Below, in pieces: positions 1 to 6,335 of a stretch of 7,196 nt of DNA. Numbering within the stretch: position 1 is the stretch's first letter; each line of letters starts with the position of its first letter. The notes beneath the pieces are model-generated. The model was given only the letters and a program-made list of their open reading frames with translations, was not told the origin of the DNA and ran no database searches. Both the position numbers and the translations under genes were made by a program. Location of the stretch: positions 1 to 7,196 of the forward strand of contig JALUEN010000261.1 of the NCBI GenBank assembly GCA_027052755.1, in the 5' to 3' direction. Origin of the DNA: a bacterium (GTDB lineage: Bacteria > DRYD01 > JALUEN01).

Positions 1-366
1 GACGTTGCAAACAACGATTTCGACGAGTTCAAGTTCGCAAGCGAACTCTACAAGCACATTAACGCTATAATACAAGAAATCATAAGGAAGCAAAGAGAAT
101 TCGTCGAGAAAGCTGTTGAGGTTGCTTACCAGATAATAAAGGCTAGAAAAGAGGGAAAGCCCATAGCCCAGCTAGGAATTCCTAAGGAGATACCTACCAC
201 CATAGCTCTCATCACTAAGGATAACGTGGATAAGTTCCTCTCAGGCGAGCTCTTAAAAGAGCTAAAAGCTGGCTCTGAGGAGCAAGTAGATAAAAGTAAA
301 GGTGAAGTTAACCACAAGGATTCTCAGGAGAAGGGAGGAGACGCTGAGGCTTCCCCTGAGAAGTGA
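1..366 (+). CDS. C-terminal part of a probable sugar-type (type 1) periplasmic binding protein, truncated by the window edge
   Basis: The frame is open from the first base and ends at a TGA at 364-366, giving the last 121 residues of a protein that starts outside the window. It begins with an amphipathic, charged helix-like stretch. Then comes a segment ending IPTTIALITKDNVDKFL (about residues 64-80), which resembles the C-terminal end of ribose/xylose-type ABC solute-binding proteins, where the last strand reads like VTLVTKDNVD. The final 30 or so residues are a hydrophilic tail rich in Lys, Glu, Asp, Gly and Ser, which is longer than usual for that family. A second solute-binding gene follows 50 nt downstream on the same strand, which fits a transport operon. 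The family call rests on a short C-terminal resemblance recalled from memory. That a gene is present is much more certain than what it does. Confidence 0.5.
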   Translation, partial: DVANNDFDEFKFASELYKHINAIIQEIIRKQREFVEKAVEVAYQIIKARKEGKPIAQLGIPKEIPTTIALITKDNVDKFLSGELLKELKAGSEEQVDKSKGEVNHKDSQEKGGDAEASPEK

Positions 367-392
367 TGGGATGTGGCGACCTGCGGTATAAC

Positions 393-412
393 GCACCTAT
401 TTAAGGAGGTGC
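393..412 (+). promoter_or_regulatory. Shine-Dalgarno site of the solute-binding protein, inside a small inverted repeat
   Basis: AAGGAGGT at 403-410 is a full match to the 16S anti-Shine-Dalgarno and lies 6 nt before the ATG at 417. GCACCT (393-398) is the exact reverse complement of AGGTGC (407-412), so the RNA could form a 6-bp stem with an 8-nt loop that hides the 3' half of the site. An alternative stem, TGCG (382-385) with CGCA (392-395), uses three of the same bases. Whether either stem matters at growth temperature is unknown. Confidence 0.55.
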
Positions 413-416
413 TTCT

Positions 417-1760
417 ATGGAAGCTACTTTAAAGCTTAGTAGGAGGATACCTCTATTCTTTACCGTTCTCCTCTTCCTCTTGCTGTTCTTCTCCATAGGT
501 CTTTTCACCGGTTGTCTTCCGAAGGAGAAGAAAGTGGTTATAAAGATCGCTATTGGGGAGGTATCGCAGAGGGAGTTCCTAGTACCTTTAACTGATCTGT
601 ACTCTTATAAACATCCTAACATCAGCTTTGATATAAAAACCATGGGGTATATGGGGCTTTACAAGGCGCTTATAGAGGATGCTACGACTGGGAATTTTAA
701 GTTTGATGTAGTATTCATTGATGACCCATGGGTATACGCCTTGTATAAGTTGAACTATTTGAGGGATTTATCAGAGGAGTTTAGGTGGGAACCTGATAAG
801 GATCTGCTTGATATATTCACTAGGAGCGCTCAGGTAAACGGTAGATACTACGCTGTCCCGGTGATAGGTAACGTCCAGATCTTCGCCGTGAGAACGGATC
901 TCACATCAGAATACTGCTACAACCTACCTAACTCTTTACCATCTACTTGGGATGATGTTCTAAGCTGTGCTAGAAAAGTCTATCACCCTAATGAGGATAT
1001 CTTCGGTTACATCCAAAGGACCTTCTATAGGGAAGGCGAGGGGAATTACAATCCGCTTGTAACCGACTGGTTGCCTATCTACTATTCCTATGGAGGTTCT
1101 TTTGAGGTAGATGAGGAGGGTTATATAACGAAAGTGAATGGGAAGGCGTTACTGAGCTCTCTGAAGCTATTAAAAGCGCTGATGGAAACCTCTTTCCAGG
1201 GCTTAGAGTTCCTGGAGCATAACGACTATGAGAGGGTTATTAGCTTAATAGGTGGAAAGAAGTTCGGAGTGCAGGTGTCCATGGGGTTAATCTGGCCCAT
1301 GGGGTGGGCTTACAAGTTGTACTCTCCTATGTACTCTAAGAACCCTAACTCTATAGCCTTTACGCCTCTACCTAAAGGATCATCGGGAAGAGCTCCTATA
1401 CTTGGTGTCTGGCACCTGGGAATCCCTGTAACCTCTGAACACCCAGTAGAAGCCTTCAAGTTCATCTCCTGGCTGGCTTCTAGCCAGGTTCAGATGTATT
1501 ACGGAGCTTATGGTGGAGTCCCAACTAGGAGGAGCGCTCTAGATAACCCTGCCCTGATAATGACCTACCCATATTACGGCGTCGTTATGGAGAGCTTGAC
1601 TTGGGTTAGATCTAGACCTAGAACCCCTTACTGGGTTAACTATGAGAGAGCTTTCGGAAAAGTTATGAAATCATACCTAAAAGGTGAGATAGGTGATAGT
1701 GAGCTCTTGGAGAAATTCAATGAGGCGATAGGGGAGGTAAGGAAGCTATCTAATCCGTGA
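417..1760 (+). CDS. ABC transporter solute-binding lipoprotein, extracellular family 1 (sugar type)
   Basis: This 447-residue protein should capture a solute outside the cytoplasmic membrane and deliver it to an ABC importer. Residues 1-33 form a lipoprotein signal: basic start (K6, R9, R10), a Phe/Leu-rich core at 12-30, then LFTGC with Cys33 as the predicted lipidated residue. Phe at -3 is less usual than Leu. The mature part has family 1 landmarks: FDVVFIDDPWV near 96-106, YYAVPVIGNVQIFAVRTDL at 144-162, PSTWDDVLSCARKV near 175-188, LGVWHLGIP near 329-337 and VPTRRSAL near 368-375. The last two are typical of sugar and oligosaccharide binders. Length fits the family. Cys167 and Cys184 could form a disulfide. 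The ATG is chosen for its perfect Shine-Dalgarno at 6 nt. No permease or ATPase gene is in view, so the ligand is unknown. The stop overlaps a GTG that could begin the next gene. Confidence 0.9.
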   Translation: MEATLKLSRRIPLFFTVLLFLLLFFSIGLFTGCLPKEKKVVIKIAIGEVSQREFLVPLTDLYSYKHPNISFDIKTMGYMGLYKALIEDATTGNFKFDVVFIDDPWVYALYKLNYLRDLSEEFRWEPDKDLLDIFTRSAQVNGRYYAVPVIGNVQIFAVRTDLTSEYCYNLPNSLPSTWDDVLSCARKVYHPNEDIFGYIQRTFYREGEGNYNPLVTDWLPIYYSYGGSFEVDEEGYITKVNGKALLSSLKLLKALMETSFQGLEFLEHNDYERVISLIGGKKFGVQVSMGLIWPMGWAYKLYSPMYSKNPNSIAFTPLPKGSSGRAPILGVWHLGIPVTSEHPVEAFKFISWLASSQVQMYYGAYGGVPTRRSALDNPALIMTYPYYGVVMESLTWVRSRPRTPYWVNYERAFGKVMKSYLKGEIGDSELLEKFNEAIGEVRKLSNP

Positions 1761-1806
1761 GCTCTTTCCTCAAGCTTGGGAAGGGTACTAACTTAAAACG
1801 TAAAAT

Positions 1807-1819
1807 AGGAAAAAATATG
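1807..1819 (+). promoter_or_regulatory. Weak ribosome binding site favouring the ATG start of the M16 peptidase
   Basis: AGGA at 1807-1810 lies 6 nt before the ATG at 1817. The competing GTG at 1757 has its nearest Shine-Dalgarno-like sequences (GGAGG, AAGGA at 1733-1743) more than 10 nt away, which is further than at the other genes here. The 57 nt between the two starts are A-rich and look less like coding sequence. Confidence 0.4.
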
Positions 1820-3124
1820 AGTAACTCTGAGGAGCTAGCGAGACTTATAGGTGAGACTAAAGCTGAGCTATTTCACTTAGGGCCGATCACGCTTATCTTT
1901 GAACCCCTCAGTGATTTTTACTCCTTATCTATGGCACTCGTTTTCCTAAATGGTGCTATTTACGAGCCTGAGGAACTTATGGGGATCACCCACTTCGTGG
2001 AGCACATGGCTTTCAAGGGGACAGGGGATAAGGATTATCTGCAGTTATCTAAGGAGATGGACCTCTTAGGGGGGAACTTTAACGCTTTCACCACAAAGGA
2101 GTTCGTCGCTTTCTACGGTAAGGTGATCTACAGCAATATATCCAAGGCTCTAGACCTACTGTTTGAAATAGCCTTCTCCCCTAGCTTTCCCCAAGAGGAG
2201 ATAGAGAAGGAGAAGAGGGTTATCCTGGAGGAGATAGCTCTGGCTATGGATCAGCCAGAGGAGCTCCTAGTTGATATGTACTACAAGACCGTTTACGATG
2301 GCCACCCGCTGAGCTATCCTGTTATAGGGACCGAGGAAACGGTGATGAGCTTTGATAGGGAGAAACTCATTGAGTACCATAAAGCTAACTTTACTCCTTC
2401 TAACCTGATCATCTCCCTTGGAGGTAGGTTCTCATCAGATGAGGCTATCAACCTGATAGAGAAGTATATTAGGAGGTACTATGGGGATATTAGTAAAGCA
2501 GGGAGATACGAGAGGAGGGATATAGAGAAGCCGAGGTTTTACTATGAGAGCCGGTATAGGAGGCACTCGGTTAAGGAGGCTTACGTGATATACGGCACCG
2601 AGGGAGTCCCTCAGGGATCACCTGATAGGTTTAAGTGGCTTCTATTAGATATGATCCTAGGAGGCGGTTCTAGCTCTAAGCTCTTCATAGAGCTCAGGGA
2701 GAAGAGGGGCTTGGTTTACACGATAGGAACCTTTCATCAATCTTTCTCCATGGCTGGTACCTTTGGTGTCTCCTTTGTAACTAATCCCAAGAACTTAGAG
2801 GAAGCTATTGACGCTATAAAATACGTGTTCGCTCACCCTGAGAGGATATCTCAGGAAGACCTGGAGATAGCCAAAGCTCAGCTACTGATAGGTTTAGCTC
2901 TTAACTATGAGAGCAGTTTTACCAGAACTTTCTCTAACCTGAAGAGCTACCTCTACCTAGGTAGGCTCCAGAGTCCATCTGAGATAATGCGAGAGATAGA
3001 GGGGATCTCACTTAGTGAGGTCAGGGATCTAGCTTACTCCTTGAAGGAGAGGGAGTATTCCCTTGCTGTAGTCTCCTCTGAGAACCCATTAGGACTTCCT
3101 GAGTTCGGGGATATATCTAGCTAG
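1817..3124 (+). CDS. M16-family zinc metallopeptidase (processing peptidase / pitrilysin superfamily, M16B size)
   Basis: This predicted 435-residue zinc endopeptidase belongs to the inverzincin group. The inverted zinc motif HFVEH is at residues 59-63 (His59 and His63 as ligands, Glu62 as general base). The distal ligand is probably Glu139 in the segment ILEEIAL, about 75 residues later as in the family. DGHPLSYPVIGTEE near 161-174 is also typical. The second half is the M16 C-terminal domain: LGGGSSSKLF near 281-290, then LREKRGLVY with Arg294 and Tyr301, the conserved pair that holds the substrate in a closed chamber. So one chain carries both the active half and the R/Y half, as in homodimeric bacterial M16B enzymes. 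No signal peptide is evident, which suggests a cytoplasmic role in peptide degradation or processing. An in-frame GTG at 1757, overlapping the upstream stop as GTGA, would add 20 Lys-rich residues and give 455. I prefer ATG because homology begins close after it. Substrate unknown. Confidence 0.9.
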   Translation: MSNSEELARLIGETKAELFHLGPITLIFEPLSDFYSLSMALVFLNGAIYEPEELMGITHFVEHMAFKGTGDKDYLQLSKEMDLLGGNFNAFTTKEFVAFYGKVIYSNISKALDLLFEIAFSPSFPQEEIEKEKRVILEEIALAMDQPEELLVDMYYKTVYDGHPLSYPVIGTEETVMSFDREKLIEYHKANFTPSNLIISLGGRFSSDEAINLIEKYIRRYYGDISKAGRYERRDIEKPRFYYESRYRRHSVKEAYVIYGTEGVPQGSPDRFKWLLLDMILGGGSSSKLFIELREKRGLVYTIGTFHQSFSMAGTFGVSFVTNPKNLEEAIDAIKYVFAHPERISQEDLEIAKAQLLIGLALNYESSFTRTFSNLKSYLYLGRLQSPSEIMREIEGISLSEVRDLAYSLKEREYSLAVVSSENPLGLPEFGDISS

Positions 3125-3150
3125 AGTTTAGATGTGTGAGATTCGTGAAA

Positions 3151-3168
3151 AAGGAGGGATCAAGTTTG
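3151..3168 (+). promoter_or_regulatory. Shine-Dalgarno site that selects a TTG start for proS
   Basis: AAGGAGG at 3151-3157 lies 8 nt before a TTG at 3166-3168. The upstream in-frame GTG codons at 3136 and 3145 have no comparable site at the right distance; this site lies downstream of both. Translation from TTG begins MRASQLFF, which lines up with the usual bacterial ProRS start MRTSQ. Confidence 0.85.
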
Positions 3169-4911
3169 AGAGCTTCCCAATTATTCTTCAAAACTAGTAA
3201 GGAGAAACCATCTGATGCTACTGCTATTAGTCATGTTCTCCTCATTAGAGGAGGATTCATAAGTCAACTAACTTCAGGAATATATAACTTCTTACCTCTG
3301 GGTTTTAGGGTGCTGAAGAAAATTTGGAGGATAATAGAGGAGGAGATGGATAGGACAGGTGCTCAGGAACTGCTGATGCCGGCTCTTCACCCAAAGGAGC
3401 TATGGGAGATCACAGGTAGATGGGATCTGATGGATGATATAATGTTCAAACTCCAGGATAGATCTGGTAGGTGGCATGTTCTAGGAACTACTCATGAGGA
3501 GATAATAACCTGGATCGTTTCTCAATGGGTGAGGTCCTGGCGTGATCTACCAGTTGCCTTATACCAGATACAGGTTAAGTTCAGGGATGAGCCCAGACCT
3601 AGGGGAGGACTCCTGCGTGGTAGGGAGTTTATCATGAAGGACCTTTACAGCTTTCACACCAGCTGGGAGGATCTGAACGAGTACTACGATAAAGTGCATC
3701 GGGCTTATCTCAGGTGTTTCAAGAGAATGGGCTTGGAGGTATATGCGGTGGAAGCTCACTCTGGAGCTATAGGTGGAGATGTATCCCATGAGTTCATGCT
3801 CATATCCGAGAGCGGTGAGGACAAGTTCCTCAAATGTGATTCATGTGGTTACATAGCTAGTATGGAGATAGCCTCCGTTCACCCACCTAAGGAGCTACCC
3901 ACTTATAAGGGAGAGCCTGAGAGTTTAAAGAAGGTTCACACGCCAGGTTTCACCAGCGTTGAGGATTTAGTGAAATTCCTAGGGAAAACCAGCAAGGACT
4001 TCATAAAGACTATGCTCTACAAGTATAGGGGGTCAGAGGATGAGGATTACCACTACGTTATCGTACTAGTCAGAGGCGATAAGGAGGTTAACGAGATAAA
4101 GTTATCTAAGTTCTTAGGGTCTTCATCACTGGAGATGGCTTCTCCTGAGGACTTTCAGAGGTTAGGCTTAGTTCTGGGATACATTGGTCCTGTAGGACTT
4201 GACTTAAGCGATATCAAGGTTATAGCTGATTACAGCATAGCTACCGTCAGAGATGGGGTAGTTGGTGCTAACGAGAGAGATTATCACTTAGTGGGTGTAA
4301 ACCCTGAGAACATAAAGGTTGATAGCTGGGCAGATATCTCTAACGCTTCAGAAGGTGATCCTTGTCCTAAGTGTGGATCTCCTATGAAGGTGTACCCATC
4401 AATAGAGCTTGGACATATCTTTAAATTAGGCACTAAGTATAGCGAGGCTATGAAAGCTTACTTCACTGACAGGGATGGAAAATCTAAGCCCATAATAATG
4501 GGGTGCTATGGAATAGGTGTAACTAGACTTATATCAGCTGTGGTAGAACAGTATCATGATGAGGACGGAATAATATGGCCCATAACTGTGGCACCTTATG
4601 AGGTCCTGATCTTAACGGTTAACGCTAGGGATGAGAATCAGAGAAAGGTTAGTGAGGATCTTTACAAGAAGCTTCAGGGGGAAGGTATAGAGGTGCTCTG
4701 GGATGATCGTGATGAAACTCCTGGGGTTAAGTTTAAGGATGCTGATCTCATAGGTATACCGGTGAGGGTCGTCATAGGTTCTAAGCTGAAGGAGGGCAAG
4801 GTAGAGGTTTCCCTCAGGAGAGATAGGGAGAAGATATTCGTCCCCGTAGAGGAGGGAGTATCTAAGGTTAAAGAGCTGGTTAAATCCTTGAAGAAAGAAT
4901 TAGAGGTTTAA
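3166..4911 (+). CDS. proS: Prolyl-tRNA synthetase, bacterial type with INS editing domain
   Basis: This cytoplasmic class II synthetase charges tRNA-Pro with proline. From the TTG start the protein has 581 residues, close to the usual 565-575 of the bacterial form. In order: an N-terminal catalytic segment with SQLTSGIYNFLPLG near 33-46; the TTHEE substrate loop at 108-112; motif 2, KFRDEPRPRGG to KDLYSFH, at about 138-164; the INS (YbaK-like) insertion at about 225-395, with GYIGP at 338-342 matching its GXXXP loop and a Lys near 281 at the probable site of the Ala-tRNA-Pro deacylation lysine; motif 3, GCYGIGVTR, at 446-454; and an anticodon-binding domain from about 478 to the end. CxxC pairs at 224/227 and 400/403 bracket the INS domain, as in many bacterial ProRS. 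Archaeal and eukaryotic-type ProRS lack an INS at this position, so this supports a bacterial host. It follows the peptidase gene by 41 nt, and no T-box leader precedes it. Confidence 0.97.
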   Translation: MRASQLFFKTSKEKPSDATAISHVLLIRGGFISQLTSGIYNFLPLGFRVLKKIWRIIEEEMDRTGAQELLMPALHPKELWEITGRWDLMDDIMFKLQDRSGRWHVLGTTHEEIITWIVSQWVRSWRDLPVALYQIQVKFRDEPRPRGGLLRGREFIMKDLYSFHTSWEDLNEYYDKVHRAYLRCFKRMGLEVYAVEAHSGAIGGDVSHEFMLISESGEDKFLKCDSCGYIASMEIASVHPPKELPTYKGEPESLKKVHTPGFTSVEDLVKFLGKTSKDFIKTMLYKYRGSEDEDYHYVIVLVRGDKEVNEIKLSKFLGSSSLEMASPEDFQRLGLVLGYIGPVGLDLSDIKVIADYSIATVRDGVVGANERDYHLVGVNPENIKVDSWADISNASEGDPCPKCGSPMKVYPSIELGHIFKLGTKYSEAMKAYFTDRDGKSKPIIMGCYGIGVTRLISAVVEQYHDEDGIIWPITVAPYEVLILTVNARDENQRKVSEDLYKKLQGEGIEVLWDDRDETPGVKFKDADLIGIPVRVVIGSKLKEGKVEVSLRRDREKIFVPVEEGVSKVKELVKSLKKELEV

Positions 4912-4943
4912 GAGCTTTTCAGATAGAGGGATGCCTTGTATCA

Positions 4944-4972
4944 TTGGGGGAGATAATATATCCCGGTAGAAA
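4944..4972 (+). promoter_or_regulatory. Possible promoter with an embedded palindromic operator before the dehydrogenase
   Basis: GGGAGATAATATATCCC at 4948-4964 is a 17-nt imperfect palindrome pairing at 7 of 8 positions around a central base. It lies between a weak -35 candidate, TTGGGG (4944-4949), and a weak -10 candidate, TAGAAA (4967-4972), 17 nt apart. A palindrome between promoter boxes is a common place for a repressor site. The boxes match the sigma-70 consensus poorly (3/6 and 4/6), so the promoter is tentative. Confidence 0.25.
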
Positions 4973-5044
4973 ATATTCTTGAAAATTCAGAGAAGATTTA
5001 ATAGAGGAAGGAATTAGCTAACTGACTGCTGGGAGCCAGGAGGA

Positions 5045-5055
5045 AGGAGGGGGAG
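5045..5055 (+). promoter_or_regulatory. Extended G-rich Shine-Dalgarno of the dehydrogenase
   Basis: AGGAGGGGGAG ends 4 nt before the ATG at 5060, and its AGGAGG core sits 9 nt before it. The same 11 bases at the same spacing precede the convergent gene that starts at 7046. Confidence 0.8.
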
Positions 5056-5059
5056 CTCT

Positions 5060-6232
5060 ATGCCTGAGAGGATGAAAGGCTTAGTGGTTGACGCTGAGTG
5101 GGCACCTAGAGGGGGTATAAAACTACCTGAGGACTGGGTGAGGAGGAGGAGAACCTATAACGGTAACCTGACTTTTAAGAACCCTAGGTTAGAGTTCAGG
5201 GATGATATCCAGGTCCCTGAGCTAGGTCCTAAAGATGTCAAGATAGCAGTTAAAGCTGTGGGTATATGTGGATCTGATGTTCACTTTTATGAAACTGATG
5301 AGGACGGGTACATAATATATCCAGGGCTGGTTCAGTTCCCAGTGGTTATCGGACACGAGTGGGCTGGTGAGGTAGTTGAGGTAGGTAAAGAGGTTAAGTC
5401 GCTGAAACCTGGGGATTGGGTTATGTCTGAGGAGATGCTATGGTGCGGAGAGTGTAACGCTTGTAGGCACGGGTACTTCAACCAGTGCTACAACCTAGAG
5501 GAGCTGGGTTTCACCGTTAACGGAGCTATGGCTGAATACGTGGTTATCCATGAGAAGTATGTCTGGAAGCTTGAAGGCTTTAAGGAGAGGTTCTCAGATC
5601 CTAAGGAAGCTTTCATGGTAGGAGCAACGGTAGAACCTACAGCTGTGAGCTATAACGCCATATTCGTTAGAGCTGGAGGTATAAAGCCTGGGTCCAGCGC
5701 TGCGGTCTTCGGTACGGGACCTATCGGTCTGTCAGCTGTTGCCCTGTTGAAAGCCGCTGGCGCTGCTAAGGTTATAGCCTTTGAGATCTCTGATACTAGG
5801 CGTGAGATCGCTAAGAAGATGGGCGCAGATTTTGTCTATGATCCGAGACAGGTCAACATTCCAGAGGTTCTCATGGAGCACACTGGTGGCGAGGGAATAG
5901 ACTTCGTGGTTGAGGCTGCTGGTGTTCCACACCTAACCATTCCTGAGGCAGAGAAAGCCCTGGCTATAGGTGCTAAAGTTGTACAGATCGGTAGAGCTCC
6001 TAAACCTGCTCCTCTGTTCCTGGAGTACTACCAGATCAGAATGGGACAGCTGTTCGGATCTCAGGGACACTCAGGAAACAGGGTATTCAAGAACGTTATC
6101 GCTATGATGGCTGCCGGCTTGATAGATACCAGACCAATGATTACCAGCGTTTACCCGCTGGAGAAATCTAAGGAAGCCGTTATAAAGCTAACTGAGAGAA
6201 AAGATGCTAAGATAATGGTGGTAAACATGTAG
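5060..6232 (+). CDS. Zinc-dependent medium-chain dehydrogenase, resembling scyllo-inosose 3-dehydrogenase (IolM-like)
   Basis: This 390-residue NAD(P)-dependent polyol or sugar dehydrogenase belongs to the MDR (alcohol/threonine/sorbitol dehydrogenase) superfamily. Predicted catalytic-zinc residues are Cys70 (in GICGSD), His99 and Glu100 (in GHEWAGEV) and probably Glu192 (in VEPT). Structural zinc ligands are Cys129, Cys132, Cys135 and Cys143 with the usual spacing. The Rossmann loop GTGPIG is at 218-223, and Glu242 at the end of the second strand favours NAD over NADP. Segments around 79-90 (TDEDGYIIYPGL), 124-130 (EEMLWCG) and 334-338 (SQGHS) closely resemble, from memory, the Thermotoga maritima enzyme TM0412 (IolM), which oxidises scyllo-inosose in an inositol pathway. 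The length (about 395 there) agrees. None of the partner genes of that pathway is in the window, so the substrate could be another polyol or a threonine-like compound, and I give no symbol. The gene is probably transcribed alone, from the upstream spacer to the terminator at 6274-6318. Confidence 0.85.
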   Translation: MPERMKGLVVDAEWAPRGGIKLPEDWVRRRRTYNGNLTFKNPRLEFRDDIQVPELGPKDVKIAVKAVGICGSDVHFYETDEDGYIIYPGLVQFPVVIGHEWAGEVVEVGKEVKSLKPGDWVMSEEMLWCGECNACRHGYFNQCYNLEELGFTVNGAMAEYVVIHEKYVWKLEGFKERFSDPKEAFMVGATVEPTAVSYNAIFVRAGGIKPGSSAAVFGTGPIGLSAVALLKAAGAAKVIAFEISDTRREIAKKMGADFVYDPRQVNIPEVLMEHTGGEGIDFVVEAAGVPHLTIPEAEKALAIGAKVVQIGRAPKPAPLFLEYYQIRMGQLFGSQGHSGNRVFKNVIAMMAAGLIDTRPMITSVYPLEKSKEAVIKLTERKDAKIMVVNM

Positions 6233-6273
6233 CCTTCTCAGGACCTTTAGAAACCTTTAACTGAGAAAATATT

Positions 6274-6318
6274 GATAAGAAAAAAGAGGGGAGGTAAACC
6301 TCCCCTCTTTTCTTTATC
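6274..6318. terminator. Bidirectional intrinsic terminator between convergent genes
   Basis: AAAAGAGGGGAGG (6282-6294) pairs perfectly with CCTCCCCTCTTTT (6299-6311) around a TAAA loop. The flanks (GATAAG on the left, CTTTATC on the right) extend the pairing with small bulges. On the + strand the GC-rich stem is followed by TTTTCTTT. On the - strand it is followed by a run of six T. The element can therefore end both the dehydrogenase transcript, 41 nt after its stop, and the opposite gene, 17 nt after its stop. Confidence 0.93.
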
Positions 6319-6335
6319 AGGCTATCAAACTATAA

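Larger units (their letters stand above)
4912..5059. other. Intergenic spacer between proS and the dehydrogenase gene
   Basis: This 148-nt spacer has no clear intrinsic terminator after proS. It becomes AT-rich at 4951-5005 and purine-rich from 5003 to the ATG at 5060. It holds a possible palindromic operator and promoter (4944-4972) and an extended Shine-Dalgarno. I see no RNA gene or open frame in it. Confidence 0.5.

Noticed and set aside
126..317. 63-codon open frame on the - strand
   Set aside because: It is antisense to the partial binding-protein gene; its hydrophobic look comes from the charged codons of the opposite strand.
3116..3125. Perfect 10-nt palindrome TCTAGCTAGA over the stop codon of the peptidase gene
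   Set aside because: It is short, has no T-tract after it, and CTAG words are common in this sequence, so chance is the simplest reading.
3136..3165. GTG at 3136 (or 3145) as the start of proS
   Set aside because: Neither has a ribosome site at the right distance, and the extra residues have no counterpart at the usual bacterial ProRS N-terminus. TTG at 3166 has AAGGAGG at 8 nt.
3559..3789. 76-codon open frame on the - strand
   Set aside because: It is antisense to the conserved catalytic region of proS and is explained as a shadow of that gene.
5031..5053. Possible two-layer G-quadruplex in the dehydrogenase leader
   Set aside because: Several GG runs are present, but most are only two bases long and are explained by the extended Shine-Dalgarno in a purine-rich strand.
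5732..5932. 66-codon open frame on the - strand
   Set aside because: It is antisense to the Rossmann domain of the dehydrogenase and has no ribosome site or family resemblance.
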